The translations under genes and the position numbers were made by a program. This document shows, piece after piece, positions 49,680-56,868 of a stretch of 64,000 bases of DNA; position 1 is the stretch's first letter; every line of letters begins with the position of its first letter. The stretch comes from Parcubacteria group bacterium Greene0714_7 (lineage in GTDB: Bacteria; Patescibacteria; Paceibacteria; UBA9973; UBA2103). The notes beneath the pieces are model-generated. The model had not been told where the DNA came from. It made no database searches and worked only from the letters and a program-made list of their open reading frames with translations. Where the stretch lies: positions 105,428 through 169,427 of the forward strand of contig VMHB01000002.1 in NCBI GenBank assembly GCA_007378985.1. The letters are read 5' to 3'.

Positions 49680-50372
49680 ATGCTCTACATACTTCTTGGG
49701 TCTGATGTAGTCAAGGCAAAGGCGCGCGCGATGAAGCTCGCGGAAGGTTCTGAACTTGTGCGTTTTGGTGAGGGAGGGGAACCATTCGCGAACGTACTTC
49801 GATACCGTAGTGCCCGTGGACTTTTTGCTCCAAAGACAACATTACTTCTCGATAGGCCTCTTGAGGATGCTGACGGTAAAATGTTGCTGACTGAACATGC
49901 TAAAGATTTAGTGGAAGGGGAGGCTCTCGTTGTTGTGATTGAGATAGCTCTTTCGGCACCCACTCTTAAATTAATTCCTAAGAGTGCAGTGATAGAAAAT
50001 TTTGATGTAAAAGAAAAAAAGGAAGCGCCGCTTTTGAGTGCGTTTGCATTAACCGATTCGTTTGCGACAGGGGATAGAAAAAACTCATGGATAACCTACC
50101 GCAGACTTATTGAGTCAGGATCGGAGCCACAAGAGATTCACGGCATTCTTATGTGGCAGGCTCGTGCGATGGTTGTTGCCTCTAAAACCAAAACAGCAGA
50201 AGAAGCGGGCTTAAAGCCGTTCGTGTATTCAAAGGCAAAGAAAGCGGGGGCGCGTTTAGGAGAAGTCGGGTGTGAAGAAATTTCACGCTCGCTTGTGCGT
50301 ATGGTGCACCAATCTCGTATGGGGGGAGGAAGCTTGGGTGACTTGCTCGAGGCGTTCTTGTTGAAAAAATAG
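49680..50372 (+). CDS. holA: DNA polymerase III delta subunit-like protein
   Basis: A 230-residue protein resembling a shortened HolA, the clamp-loader subunit that opens the beta ring. It begins MLYILLGSDVVKAKARAMKL, where HolA has its strand-loop start, and its C-terminal half contains RRLIESGSEPQEIHGILMWQ and RMVHQSRMGGGSLGDLLEAF, typical for the helical collar. The usual protein is over 320 residues, so the N-terminal AAA-like part is trimmed. Moderate confidence because similarity is spread out. Confidence 0.65.
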   Translation: MLYILLGSDVVKAKARAMKLAEGSELVRFGEGGEPFANVLRYRSARGLFAPKTTLLLDRPLEDADGKMLLTEHAKDLVEGEALVVVIEIALSAPTLKLIPKSAVIENFDVKEKKEAPLLSAFALTDSFATGDRKNSWITYRRLIESGSEPQEIHGILMWQARAMVVASKTKTAEEAGLKPFVYSKAKKAGARLGEVGCEEISRSLVRMVHQSRMGGGSLGDLLEAFLLKK

Positions 50373-50507
50373 AGTTTTTAGAGCATAATCCAGAAATCCG
50401 TTTGAGAACATTGAGTTCTTACATGGAGCACCAAGAGAAGAACTCGCACCCGCAACAAAAGCAAGGCTTTTATTTCGGGCGGGAACTTCAAGAGAAGAAA
50501 GTAGAGT

Positions 50508-50580
50508 GCGCCCGTAAGCAGAGCTTTCGGGCCGCTCGCTCGAAGAAAATAGAAATACATTTCCATTTTCCTTCTCGCTC
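50508..50580 (+). ncRNA. Double-hairpin leader of tRNA-Lys (decoy acceptor)
   Basis: GCGCCCG (50508-50514) copies tRNA-Lys nt 1-7, then T-AAGC-aga-GCTT-T and CGGGC-C-GC (50528-50535), the antisense of nt 1-7 with one extra C. A second hairpin (GAAGAAAAT...ATTTTCCTTC, about 50542-50575) abuts the tRNA. The stem sequences differ from those at the other two tRNAs while pairing is kept. Confidence 0.7.
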
Positions 50581-50652
<72 letters not shown>

Positions 50653-50653
<1 letters not shown>

Positions 50654-50700
50654 CAAAACAAAGAAATATCCTGCCTGCGCAGGATTTTCTTGTTTTGTGC
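50653..50700 (+). terminator. Long hairpin after tRNA-Lys
   Basis: CACAAAACAA...TTGTTTTGTG arms enclose ATCCTGC-CT-GCAGGAT-like inner arms. The first bases of the left arm are the tRNA 3' end, so the stem starts inside the tRNA. The right arm continues into an imperfect antisense of the acceptor. Confidence 0.65.
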
Positions 50701-50703
50701 GGC

Positions 50704-50990
50704 TCGGAGCGATGTTACGAGCCTCGAGGAACCGCGAGAGGGGGTCGCGGAAATTCCGAGCGACGGCGAGGAATTATCTGTGACCACAAAGCAAATAAAA
50801 TACGGCACCTGCGTGCCGTATTTATATTGTGGTGCGTGCCGGAACGATGTCCTGAGCCTCGAAGGACCGTGAGCGGGCGATTAGAAAATCGTGCCGAGAG
50901 GCTCCGGCGACCGAGGAGCGCGACGGCGCGACGAGAGTTGTGGCCACAAGCTATCCTTATTCGGATGACCACAAAAGGGACTTAGCGAAA
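50704..50990. repeat. GC-rich direct and inverted repeats after tRNA-Lys
   Basis: CGGAGCGATGTTACGAGCCT (from about 50705) and CGGAACGATGTCCTGAGCCT (from about 50839) are imperfect direct repeats that both continue TCGA-GGA-ACCG-GAG. Between them is a terminator-like hairpin with AATACGGCAC/GTGCCGTATT arms (about 50798-50825). GACCACAAA-type motifs recur at the edges. A 129-codon frame across the region is rejected as an artefact of GC-rich repeats. No gene is supported here. Confidence 0.55.
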
Positions 50991-51043
50991 AATTTCCAGG
51001 AGATTTATCTGTGTCCGCACAGATAAGCTCAAAATCAAAACCG

Positions 51044-51071
51044 TTGCATTTCGCTTCCTATTTGATAAGGT
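51044..51071 (+). promoter_or_regulatory. Promoter of small zinc-ribbon gene
   Basis: TTGCAT (51044-51049), 16-bp spacer, TAAGGT (51066-51071), then 6 nt to the GTG at 51078: the leaderless layout. A hairpin TTATCTGTG-TCCG-CACAGATAA lies just upstream (about 51004-51026). Confidence 0.45.
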
Positions 51072-51077
51072 ACGTCC

Positions 51078-51242
51078 GTGTTTGGTACCTCAGAAAGAGT
51101 CATTTGTTTGTCACACAGGACAGCAGAAAGATATGTATCCACTGAGGATGTGGAGTCTGGTGGTAAGCATTTCACTAAGGTTGTATGGCTCTGCTCAGAC
51201 TGTAATGAGCCAGTAGTGACTTATATGTTACGGAAGTGGTGA
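51078..51242 (+). CDS. Small putative zinc-ribbon protein, 54 aa
   Basis: A GTG at 51078 opens a 54-codon frame ending in TGA. The product starts MFGTSERVICLSHRTAERYV and later has KVVWLCSDCNEPVVTYML. CLSH (C-x-x-H) near 10 and CSDC (C-x-x-C) near 39 are spaced like the two knuckles of a small zinc ribbon. Promoter spacing matches the leaderless genes and a perfect terminator follows. No family recognised; the frame is short, so moderate confidence. Confidence 0.55.
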   Translation: MFGTSERVICLSHRTAERYVSTEDVESGGKHFTKVVWLCSDCNEPVVTYMLRKW

Positions 51243-51265
51243 TAGTAGAATCTTACTTAAATAAA

Positions 51266-51289
51266 AAAACAGCCCCTAGGGGCTGTTTT
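51266..51289. terminator. Bidirectional terminator
   Basis: AAAACAGCCCCTAGGGGCTGTTTT, a perfect 24-nt palindrome with T-runs on both strands, between the zinc-ribbon gene and the convergent DoxX-like gene. Confidence 0.85.
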
Positions 51290-51311
51290 AGTATCAGAGA
51301 ATTTTATTGCC

Positions 51312-51659
51312 TTAATACGGCAAATCTATCGCCAGTGCCCCAGGACCGGTGATCAAGAGTGAAAGAAGGATTGCTATGACGAGAAGCGCAAATGCTCTTC
51401 TGTGGAATATGGAAGGAACGCCACGCTGTGCGGTAAGAATACCAATTTCTATAATTCCTAAGATGGCAGTGAGTTGTGTAAATGCACCGAACACGAGAGC
51501 AAGGCCTAATATGGCGGAAGTAAAAGATGCCACCTTGCCTTTTTTTTGTTGTTTCCAAGTGCCACGAGCAGCTTCAAAGAGCACTATTGCAATAGCGATA
51601 CGCAATATAAGTGGTGCGAAATATGAGAAGGTAAATAGATTAGGGAACAAGCTTTCCAT
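51312..51659 (-). CDS. DoxX-like membrane protein
   Basis: A 115-residue protein with four predicted membrane helices (YFAPLILRIAIAIVLFEAARG, FTSAILGLALVFGAFTQLTA, AILGIIEIGILTA, FALLVIAILLSLLITGPGA), the layout of the DoxX/SURF4-like family. Those proteins are linked to redox or unknown membrane functions. The start at 51659 is chosen because a -10 (TACCAT, 51667-51672) ends 7 nt before it; a frame open to 51695 adds a Cys-rich unlikely extension. Confidence 0.7.
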   Translation of the reverse strand: MESLFPNLFTFSYFAPLILRIAIAIVLFEAARGTWKQQKKGKVASFTSAILGLALVFGAFTQLTAILGIIEIGILTAQRGVPSIFHRRAFALLVIAILLSLLITGPGALAIDLPY

Positions 51660-51713
51660 ACAACAAATGGTAGCACATGGAGCATTTGGCTTCAAAATGT
51701 TACGGTATGCATT

Positions 51714-52205
51714 GTGAATTTAAACTCCGCGCAGTTTTTTATTATTCTCCACAATATTCGGAGCGCACAAAATGTTGGTGCGATATTTCGCACAGCCGAT
51801 GCGGTAGGTGTTGAAAAAATCTACCTCACTGGTTACACGCCTGCTCCACTTGATCGCTTTGGACGTGCTGACAGTAAAATAGCGAAGACTGCGCTCGGTG
51901 CTGAAAAATCAGTTTCATGGGAATCCTGTAAAAGCGTTGGTGCCTTAATAAAAAGATTAAAAAAGAATAGCGTGCGCATTGTTGCAGGGGAGCAATCATT
52001 AAATGCAGTTTCTTGCACGAGATGGAAGCCAAAATTTCCCCTCGCGATTATTTTAGGTAACGAAGTATTGGGGGTTTCGCCAGCGATTCTCCGTGCGTGC
52101 GATGAAATAGTTGAGATTCCAATGCGAGGGGAAAAGGAATCGCTCAATGTTTCGGTTGCTGCCGGCATTATTCTTTTTAAGGCATCAGAATCTTTGACAA
52201 GGTAA
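51714..52205 (+). CDS. SpoU/TrmH-family RNA 2'-O-methyltransferase
   Basis: A 163-residue SPOUT methylase modifying rRNA or tRNA. The three SpoU motifs are present: motif 1 HNIRSAQNVGAIFRTADAVG near 14, motif 2 LAIILGNEVLGVSPAIL near 108 and motif 3 IPMRGEKESLNVSVAAGI near 135. It lacks an N-terminal RNA-binding extension, so the substrate cannot be named. Start GTG at 51714, 7 nt after a -10-like TACGGT; the DoxX-like gene is divergent. Confidence 0.9.
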   Translation: MNLNSAQFFIILHNIRSAQNVGAIFRTADAVGVEKIYLTGYTPAPLDRFGRADSKIAKTALGAEKSVSWESCKSVGALIKRLKKNSVRIVAGEQSLNAVSCTRWKPKFPLAIILGNEVLGVSPAILRACDEIVEIPMRGEKESLNVSVAAGIILFKASESLTR

Positions 52206-52231
52206 GTGGCGGGCATTAGGATGCGCGAAAT

Positions 52232-52474
52232 ATGAAAGGAAGAAATTCTAACCCTTTTGCCGAAGGGCTAAAAGTAACGAGAGAAGATGCCTACGCCACC
52301 TTGAGAAAACGTGCCGAAGCAAAGGGGTTCACCTCGGGCGATACGCTTTCGCATAAGTTCTTCAGAGGCCTTTTCTCTTTTATAGGGATTGCTGAGTCCG
52401 GTTATATGATTATTGAATCTCAAGATAAACCTGGAGTTTGCCAATCTGCTCACCCAAACGATCTTTCCAAATAG
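52232..52474 (+). CDS. Hypothetical protein, 80 aa
   Basis: A small soluble protein: MKGRNSNPFAEGLKVTREDA, then ATLRKRAEAKGFTSGDTLSH and a hydrophobic middle (FFRGLFSFIGIAESGYMIIE). It has an AUG 9 nt after a possible -10 (TAGGAT). It lies between the methylase and a convergent exported protein gene. No family recognised. Confidence 0.5.
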   Translation: MKGRNSNPFAEGLKVTREDAYATLRKRAEAKGFTSGDTLSHKFFRGLFSFIGIAESGYMIIESQDKPGVCQSAHPNDLSK

Positions 52475-52489
52475 AAGTTTAAGGTTGTT

Positions 52490-53470
52490 TCAATAGCTCA
52501 CGGACGCAACCAATTTTCCATTTTCATCAAGGAGAAGGACTCTGTCGTGGCTATTGCTCCAGAGTTCTTGATCACGTCCTAAAAATACTCGCCACTCATT
52601 CTTATAGAAGTCAGCATCATTTCTGTGTTTGATTACACACCCGTTATACGAGAGATTATTGAGAACAAAGTCTTGGCAGTTGTTGCCAATTTTCCCAGGG
52701 ATTTCTGTTACGGTAAGTGTGCATTGGCGGAGCGTGTTAATGAAGGCTTCACACTCAGCATTTCCTGCAGTTTTCTCAGGGAATAAGTACATTTCATCTC
52801 TCGGTCGTGGGCAGTCTTGTGGAAGTGCAGGAGAAAAATCTTGAAACTGTTCAAAATACCCGGTGCATTGGTTGATTCGAAATGATGCTCCATTCGGCGA
52901 TCGCCCTGTTGTCACATGAACTGTGGCGCCAGAATTTACCGATATTGATGCATCGGTATTTATATTGCCGAGTGAGGGAGTTTGTGCCGCGGGACCAATG
53001 ACAACTTTAATGCTATTTGTACTGCTTTGAAGTGTCCAGCCTGTGAGAATTAAGTTGTTTTTTGGAGAACCTGAAATGCGGATGGTGACATATTCGTTTT
53101 TGGCGTCTTGGCTTGTTGCATTTCCGCGATCGAGTCGAACGAACTCAGCATAAGGTGACACGCTTGGATCTGTTGCACGCCCAACCCCAGGGCGATATCC
53201 AAAGAAAGAGTCAAAAATACTTGTTTTTGTATTGGTTGGGGTTGGCGCATTTGATGTGTCAGATGTGTCACTCGACGATGTATCGCCTGTCCCTAATGGA
53301 ACTAAGGGTACTTTGTATGCATTGCCATTATTCCCCAAAGGCCAAGGTGCACTGAAAAGTCCGCTTTGATGAGCTATGGTATTTCTAGGACCACCAGTCA
53401 TGACCCACGCAATGCCGAGCGCTATTAAAAGTAGGATGACTATTAAAAGATCACCTTTTGCGTTGCCCAT
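52490..53470 (-). CDS. Membrane-anchored protein with lamin-tail-like domain
   Basis: A 326-residue protein: membrane helix at 6-24 (DLLIVILLLIALGIAWVM), a Ser/Thr/Pro linker, then a beta-rich region. YVTIRISGSPKNNLILTGWT near 125 and the C-terminal SHDRVLLLDENGKLVASVSY are typical of lamin-tail (LTD) folds, which occur on many CPR surface proteins. Several Cys suggest disulfides outside the membrane. A -10 (TATTAT) ends 7 nt before the ATG. Confidence 0.68.
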   Translation of the reverse strand: MGNAKGDLLIVILLLIALGIAWVMTGGPRNTIAHQSGLFSAPWPLGNNGNAYKVPLVPLGTGDTSSSDTSDTSNAPTPTNTKTSIFDSFFGYRPGVGRATDPSVSPYAEFVRLDRGNATSQDAKNEYVTIRISGSPKNNLILTGWTLQSSTNSIKVVIGPAAQTPSLGNINTDASISVNSGATVHVTTGRSPNGASFRINQCTGYFEQFQDFSPALPQDCPRPRDEMYLFPEKTAGNAECEAFINTLRQCTLTVTEIPGKIGNNCQDFVLNNLSYNGCVIKHRNDADFYKNEWRVFLGRDQELWSNSHDRVLLLDENGKLVASVSY

Positions 53471-53502
53471 AGATTGAATAATACTACCTCAAATGTACTT
53501 TG

Positions 53503-54792
53503 TTATTTTTTGTGCAGTATTTTTTCAAGCTCTTCTCGTACAACGCCAGAGTCGGACCAGGGGGTTTTTTCTCCTGAGGCACCCATTATGTAAGGGTCTG
53601 TTCCTTTGCCTGTGATAAGAACGGCTACGTTCTTATCACCCTCTGCTTGTCGAAGTGTGGCGACTCTAAGTGCCTCCCGTATTGCCCCGCGACGATCCAT
53701 AATTATAAGAGGGGGGCGCGCCATGCCAGCTCGCATTGCCTCGACTATCTTCACCGGATCTTCATCGTACGGATCCTCATTGGTGAGAATGACGACATCA
53801 CATTCCTTATCTGCTATGGCACCCATTTCTCCGCGCTTCCACATATCTCTGCCACCGCCGGTGTTTCCTAAAACACAGATTTTTTGCACATTCGGGAATG
53901 CGCTGTAGAGTGCTTTTAGTGAATCAGGCGTGTGAGCGTAGTCGACAATCGCACTGAATTTTTGGCCGAGCTCGATTTTCTCAACCCTACCTTCAATTGG
54001 TCGTATGTGTTGAAGTGCTCGTCCTATTACTTCAGGGCTAATGCCAATAGCGTCAGCAAGTGTTGCAACAGAGAGTGCGTTCTCAATAGTGAAAGTGCCA
54101 GGAAATGGCACGTCAAAAGTAACACCCTTGAAAGTCATTGAAATTTTATTTGTATTGGTTTGATAGGGCTTTGCGTCGTCAAGCTGGAAGGGAATGACTT
54201 TCTCAGCAGGGATTGCTAGAAACTTTTTTCCAACTTCGTCATTTGGATTTGCCACAATGATGCGAGGTCGTTTTGATGAGCGAAGTATAGACGTGCCAAT
54301 TGAGACTTTTGCTTGTTTGTACGCGTCGTATGAGCCGTGCGATTCAATATGTTCAGGGGCGATATTGGTAAAGATGAGCGCATTAAGATCTATGAAAGCA
54401 TTTCTAAACTGACGCGCGCCCTCTGAGGTGATTTCAAAAACCACATGCGTACAATCTTTTTTCTTTGCCTCCTTTAAAAAATGTTGCAAAAATCCACGCC
54501 CCGGCATGGTCATTTTGAAAAGGTTCCGTCTTGAATCTTTGTCTATTTTAAAACGAATGGTGTTTGCAAGTGCCGTGCGATAACCAGCTTCTTCAAGTAT
54601 TGCATTCATCATTTCAGATACGGATGACTTGCCTTTAGTACCAGTGATACCTATGACAAAAAGTTTACGAGAGGGAAACCCAGCAATGAGGGCACTGAAA
54701 AGTGATAAAAGAAAATGATAGGCAACTATCATTCGAGAAAAAATAAAAGACGGTATGAGTCTCTCTAGTATTTTTTTCAGTATCCGTACCAT
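53503..54792 (-). CDS. murE: MurE-like Mur ligase
   Basis: A 429-residue ATP-dependent amide ligase of the Mur family that would add an amino acid to the UDP-MurNAc peptide. P-loop ITGTKGKSSVSE near 50, the Mur motifs FTNIAPEHIESHGSYDAY and FTIENALSVATLADAIG, and DYAHTPDSLKALYSAF are present. The UDP-MurNAc-binding N-terminal domain is replaced by a short segment with a hydrophobic stretch (MIVAYHFLLSLFSALIAGF). The substrate-specifying D-N-P-R is absent; NEDPYDEDP stands there, so the added residue is uncertain. Starts 5 nt after the ruvA stop. Confidence 0.82.
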   Translation of the reverse strand: MVRILKKILERLIPSFIFSRMIVAYHFLLSLFSALIAGFPSRKLFVIGITGTKGKSSVSEMMNAILEEAGYRTALANTIRFKIDKDSRRNLFKMTMPGRGFLQHFLKEAKKKDCTHVVFEITSEGARQFRNAFIDLNALIFTNIAPEHIESHGSYDAYKQAKVSIGTSILRSSKRPRIIVANPNDEVGKKFLAIPAEKVIPFQLDDAKPYQTNTNKISMTFKGVTFDVPFPGTFTIENALSVATLADAIGISPEVIGRALQHIRPIEGRVEKIELGQKFSAIVDYAHTPDSLKALYSAFPNVQKICVLGNTGGGRDMWKRGEMGAIADKECDVVILTNEDPYDEDPVKIVEAMRAGMARPPLIIMDRRGAIREALRVATLRQAEGDKNVAVLITGKGTDPYIMGASGEKTPWSDSGVVREELEKILHKK

Positions 54793-54797
54793 AGTGT

Positions 54798-55370
54798 TTA
54801 ACGAGAACGTGATGCAATACGGATTGCCTCACGGAGGCGTGCCTCGGGCGTTACCAGATCTTTTGAAACAGCGTGCACGGCGTCCCTGGCTTCACGAAGG
54901 GAATACCCAAGGCCAACGAGTGCATCAACAACATCACCATCAGACCCACTTTCAACGCCCTTGTCTTCAACTGAACCAACTTTTTCTCGAAGCTCAAGAA
55001 CTATTTTCTCTGCTGTCTTTTTCCCCACACCGAATGATTTTGAAAGAATGGAAGCATCGTTTCTCGCGATTGCTTTCTCTAAGGATTTTGTGTCTACCGC
55101 ATTCATAATGCCGAGCGCTGATTTAGGTCCAACACCTGAAACAGAAAGGAGAAGTTCAAACCAAGAAAGCTCATTTTGGGTTTCAAATCCGTAGAGGTCT
55201 TGTGCGGTTTCGCGCACTGCCATGTGTATCCAGAGGAAAAGATGGTCACCTTCTTTAGCCCCAGTGAGCGTTGCTATGGGTACAGAAACACGGTAACCAA
55301 CCCCGTTTATTTCAAGGATGATAGAGTCACGAATGATCCCTCGCACTGTGCCGTCTAAGGAGCCAATCAT
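54798..55370 (-). CDS. ruvA: Holliday junction DNA-binding protein RuvA
   Basis: The tetrameric junction-binding subunit of RuvAB. The 190-residue protein has an N-terminal OB domain (MIGSLDGTVRGIIRDSIILE), helix-hairpin-helix motifs (LLSVSGVGPKSALGIMNAV and SKSFGVGKKTAEKIVLELR) and a C-terminal domain III (VDALVGLGYSLREARDAV) that contacts RuvB. The second possible ATG, two codons later than the first, matches the family N-terminus. Confidence 0.94.
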   Translation of the reverse strand: MIGSLDGTVRGIIRDSIILEINGVGYRVSVPIATLTGAKEGDHLFLWIHMAVRETAQDLYGFETQNELSWFELLLSVSGVGPKSALGIMNAVDTKSLEKAIARNDASILSKSFGVGKKTAEKIVLELREKVGSVEDKGVESGSDGDVVDALVGLGYSLREARDAVHAVSKDLVTPEARLREAIRIASRSR

Positions 55371-55380
55371 AACCATAGCT

Positions 55381-55415
55381 TACAGGTTTCAGCTGTCAGC
55401 TTCCAGCTTTAATCG
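55381..55415. repeat. Heptad repeat tract between ruvA and rpsT
   Basis: On the minus strand CTGGAAG CTGACAG CTGAAAC CTGTAAG, CTGANAN-type units lying between the two divergent starts. Confidence 0.55.
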
Positions 55416-55459
55416 TTAATCTTGAATCCTGCATCGACTCATGGTAGCCTGCGAACACA

Positions 55460-55726
55460 ATGGCAATAACAAAAGGAGCAAAAAAGGCACACCGTGCGTC
55501 CCTCAGGAAGCGTGTGTTCAATATCCGTCGCAAACGAGCTATGGCAGAGGGTGTTAAAGTCGCCCGCACGTTTGTTGGCAAGGACAAGAAGGAGCAGATG
55601 GCAGAGCTTGCAAAGGCATATAGCGTTATCGATAAAGCAGCAAAACGAGGCGTCATTAAGAAGAACACTGCATCTCGCAAAAAGGCTCGTCTCTCAGCAC
55701 TTCTCAAAAGATCGAGCGTTAAATAA
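55460..55726 (+). CDS. rpsT: 30S ribosomal protein S20
   Basis: An 88-residue, Lys/Arg/Ala-rich helical protein: MAITKGAKKAHRASLRKRVF, then RRKRAMAEGVKVAR and the C-terminal VIKKNTASRKKARLSALLKR, the S20 signature. It binds 16S rRNA at the bottom of the small subunit. Followed after 8 nt by the small zinc-ribbon gene. Confidence 0.95.
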   Translation: MAITKGAKKAHRASLRKRVFNIRRKRAMAEGVKVARTFVGKDKKEQMAELAKAYSVIDKAAKRGVIKKNTASRKKARLSALLKRSSVK

Positions 55727-55734
55727 AGATTTGT

Positions 55735-55932
55735 ATGAATGGTGCGAATGAAAGGCATCGGCAGGAGGCTCGAGCTCGGCAAAGTAGGATAAATGCTCGA
55801 AAACGAACTGGAAGGGAGTCTCACCAAGTAGGGAGCGTTTATTACGAGCGTGGCGCTACACTAAGATATTGCCCAAATTGTTCGGGGAGAATGTTTTTTC
55901 GCAAATGTGCGCATTGCGGTTATTACTCATAA
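55735..55932 (+). CDS. Small zinc-ribbon protein, 65 aa
   Basis: An Arg-rich N-terminus (RHRQEARARQSRINARKRTG) is followed by a C-terminal zinc ribbon: YCPNCSGRMFFRKCAHCGYY, with C-x-x-C pairs at about 46/49 and 59/62. This resembles ribosome-associated or nucleic-acid-binding small ribbons. It is 8 nt after rpsT and probably co-transcribed. Family not identified. Confidence 0.7.
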   Translation: MNGANERHRQEARARQSRINARKRTGRESHQVGSVYYERGATLRYCPNCSGRMFFRKCAHCGYYS

Positions 55933-55954
55933 ACACCTCGAGGTTTAATTGTAG

Positions 55955-55986
55955 AAAAACAGCAACCTTCAGGTTGCTGTTTTTCT
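55955..55986. terminator. Bidirectional terminator
   Basis: GAAAAACAGCAACC-TTCA-GGTTGCTGTTTTTC, 14-bp perfect arms with A/T runs, between the zinc-ribbon gene and the convergent NUDIX gene whose stop codon is in its loop. Confidence 0.9.
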
Positions 55987-56400
55987 TTTGAAGTACGTTT
56001 CGAGGGCAAGGAGGCACACCGGAAATATTTCTTGTTCGGATAGTTGGTCTTTTGTTATCCAGCGTACCTCATCGATTTCATCAGTCGGCAATCCAAACGG
56101 CATTTCAGGATTTGTAAGTTCAGCCTCGTACGCAATCAAAAGGGTGGGACCTTCACTGTGAAGAAATTGCTCCATCAAGATAATTGAGTTTACTTGTATA
56201 GACACACCGAGCTCTTCCATTACTTCTCGCACCACTGCACCTTCTGGTTTTTCTCCATGGTGCACTCTTCCACCTGGAATATCCCAAAGTTTGTTGGGGT
56301 TTCTCGTGTGACAAAAAGCAATAAGAACTTCATCATCCCGAGTGATGATTGCTTTTGATGCCACTTTGCCTACAAAGTGTTCAGAGGGGTTCTCGTCCAT
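55969..56400 (-). CDS. NUDIX hydrolase
   Basis: A 143-residue pyrophosphohydrolase. The Nudix box is complete: GGRVHHGEKPEGAVVREVME followed by ELG near 47-69. Substrate cannot be told; small single-domain members often clean up oxidised or other unusual nucleotides. Its ATG at 56400 follows a -10 (TACCAT, 56407-56412) by 6 nt; this promoter lies face to face with the promoter of the tRNA-Arg(GCG) leader. Confidence 0.9.
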   Translation of the reverse strand: MDENPSEHFVGKVASKAIITRDDEVLIAFCHTRNPNKLWDIPGGRVHHGEKPEGAVVREVMEELGVSIQVNSIILMEQFLHSEGPTLLIAYEAELTNPEMPFGLPTDEIDEVRWITKDQLSEQEIFPVCLLALETYFKRKTAT

Positions 56401-56419
56401 AAAGGCATGGTAACAGAAG

Positions 56420-56449
56420 TTGAACCTGAAAAATTTCTTGAAGTATGCT
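56420..56449 (+). promoter_or_regulatory. Promoter for tRNA-Arg(GCG)
   Basis: TTGAAC (56420-56425), 18-bp spacer, TATGCT (56444-56449). The predicted start near 56457 lies just before the decoy hairpin at 56464. Confidence 0.5.
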
Positions 56450-56463
56450 ACATTCCTGACACC

Positions 56464-56537
56464 GCTCTTGTAAGCATAGCTTTCAAGAGCTCTCTCGAAA
56501 AGAATCCGTACTCAAGGTACTATTCTCTTTCTCGCTC
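56464..56537 (+). ncRNA. Double-hairpin leader of tRNA-Arg(GCG) (decoy acceptor)
   Basis: GCTCTTG (56464-56470) copies tRNA nt 1-7, then T-AAGC-ata-GCTT-T and CAAGAGC (56484-56490). Hairpin 2 pairs AAGAAT and GTAC with GTAC and ATTCTCTT around loop TCAAG (about 56499-56531) and abuts the tRNA. CAAGAGC can instead pair with the tRNA 5' strand at 56538-56544. Hairpin-2 sequence differs from the other two leaders but pairing is kept. Confidence 0.72.
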
Positions 56538-56609
56538 GCTCTTGTCGTTCAACGGATAGGACACTCCCCTGCGAAGGGAGAAATGCAGGTTCGATTCCTG
56601 CCGAGAGCA
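56538..56609 (+). tRNA. tRNA-Arg(GCG)
   Basis: A 72-nt cloverleaf with acceptor GCTCTTG/CGAGAGC, discriminator A, anticodon stem CTCCC/GGGAG and loop CTGCGAA, giving anticodon GCG. Most bacteria read CGU/CGC/CGA with tRNA-Arg(ACG) edited by TadA; a GCG tRNA with a separate TCG tRNA suggests an I34-free way of reading CGN codons. CCA is not encoded. Confidence 0.94.
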
Positions 56610-56826
56610 CAATTACAAAAACCAGCCACGTAAGTGGCGATTTTTGTTTGTGCTCTCGAGGATGTCTGGGAGACATCCGTGCAGGAATCGAATACCTTGT
56701 GAGCATTTTTTCTGAGCTTCCGAAAGAAAAAATCCACAAGGTGTACTGCTCCTGTAAGGAGAGATTCCTGCCGAGAGCGCAATTAAAAACACACAGCCAC
56801 ATAAGTGGCTGTGTGTTTTTAATTTA
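56610..56826 (+). repeat. tRNA-Arg(GCG) trailer with antisense and sense copies of the tRNA 3' end
   Basis: In order: a terminator hairpin GCCAC-GTAA-GTGGC with T-run (56625-56647); TGTGCTCTCG (56649-56658), antisense of the acceptor end; a hairpin GGATGTCT/AGACATCC (56660-56678); GCAGGAATCGAA (56681-56692), antisense of the T-arm; a further hairpin (about 56694-56745); a sense copy of the last 16 nt of the tRNA (56763-56778); and a second terminator with 20-bp perfect arms (about 56780-56823) sharing CAGCCAC/GTGGC with the first. No gene in this region. Confidence 0.75.
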
Positions 56827-56868
56827 TATCTTCCCTCCAAACCCTTCCCCCTAAACACTAACCGCTGC

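Noticed and set aside
56593..56823. attL/attR pair of an integrated element at tRNA-Arg(GCG)
   Set aside because: The two 3' copies are only about 170 bp apart with no integrase between them, and the same layout with antisense parts occurs at tRNA-Gly.
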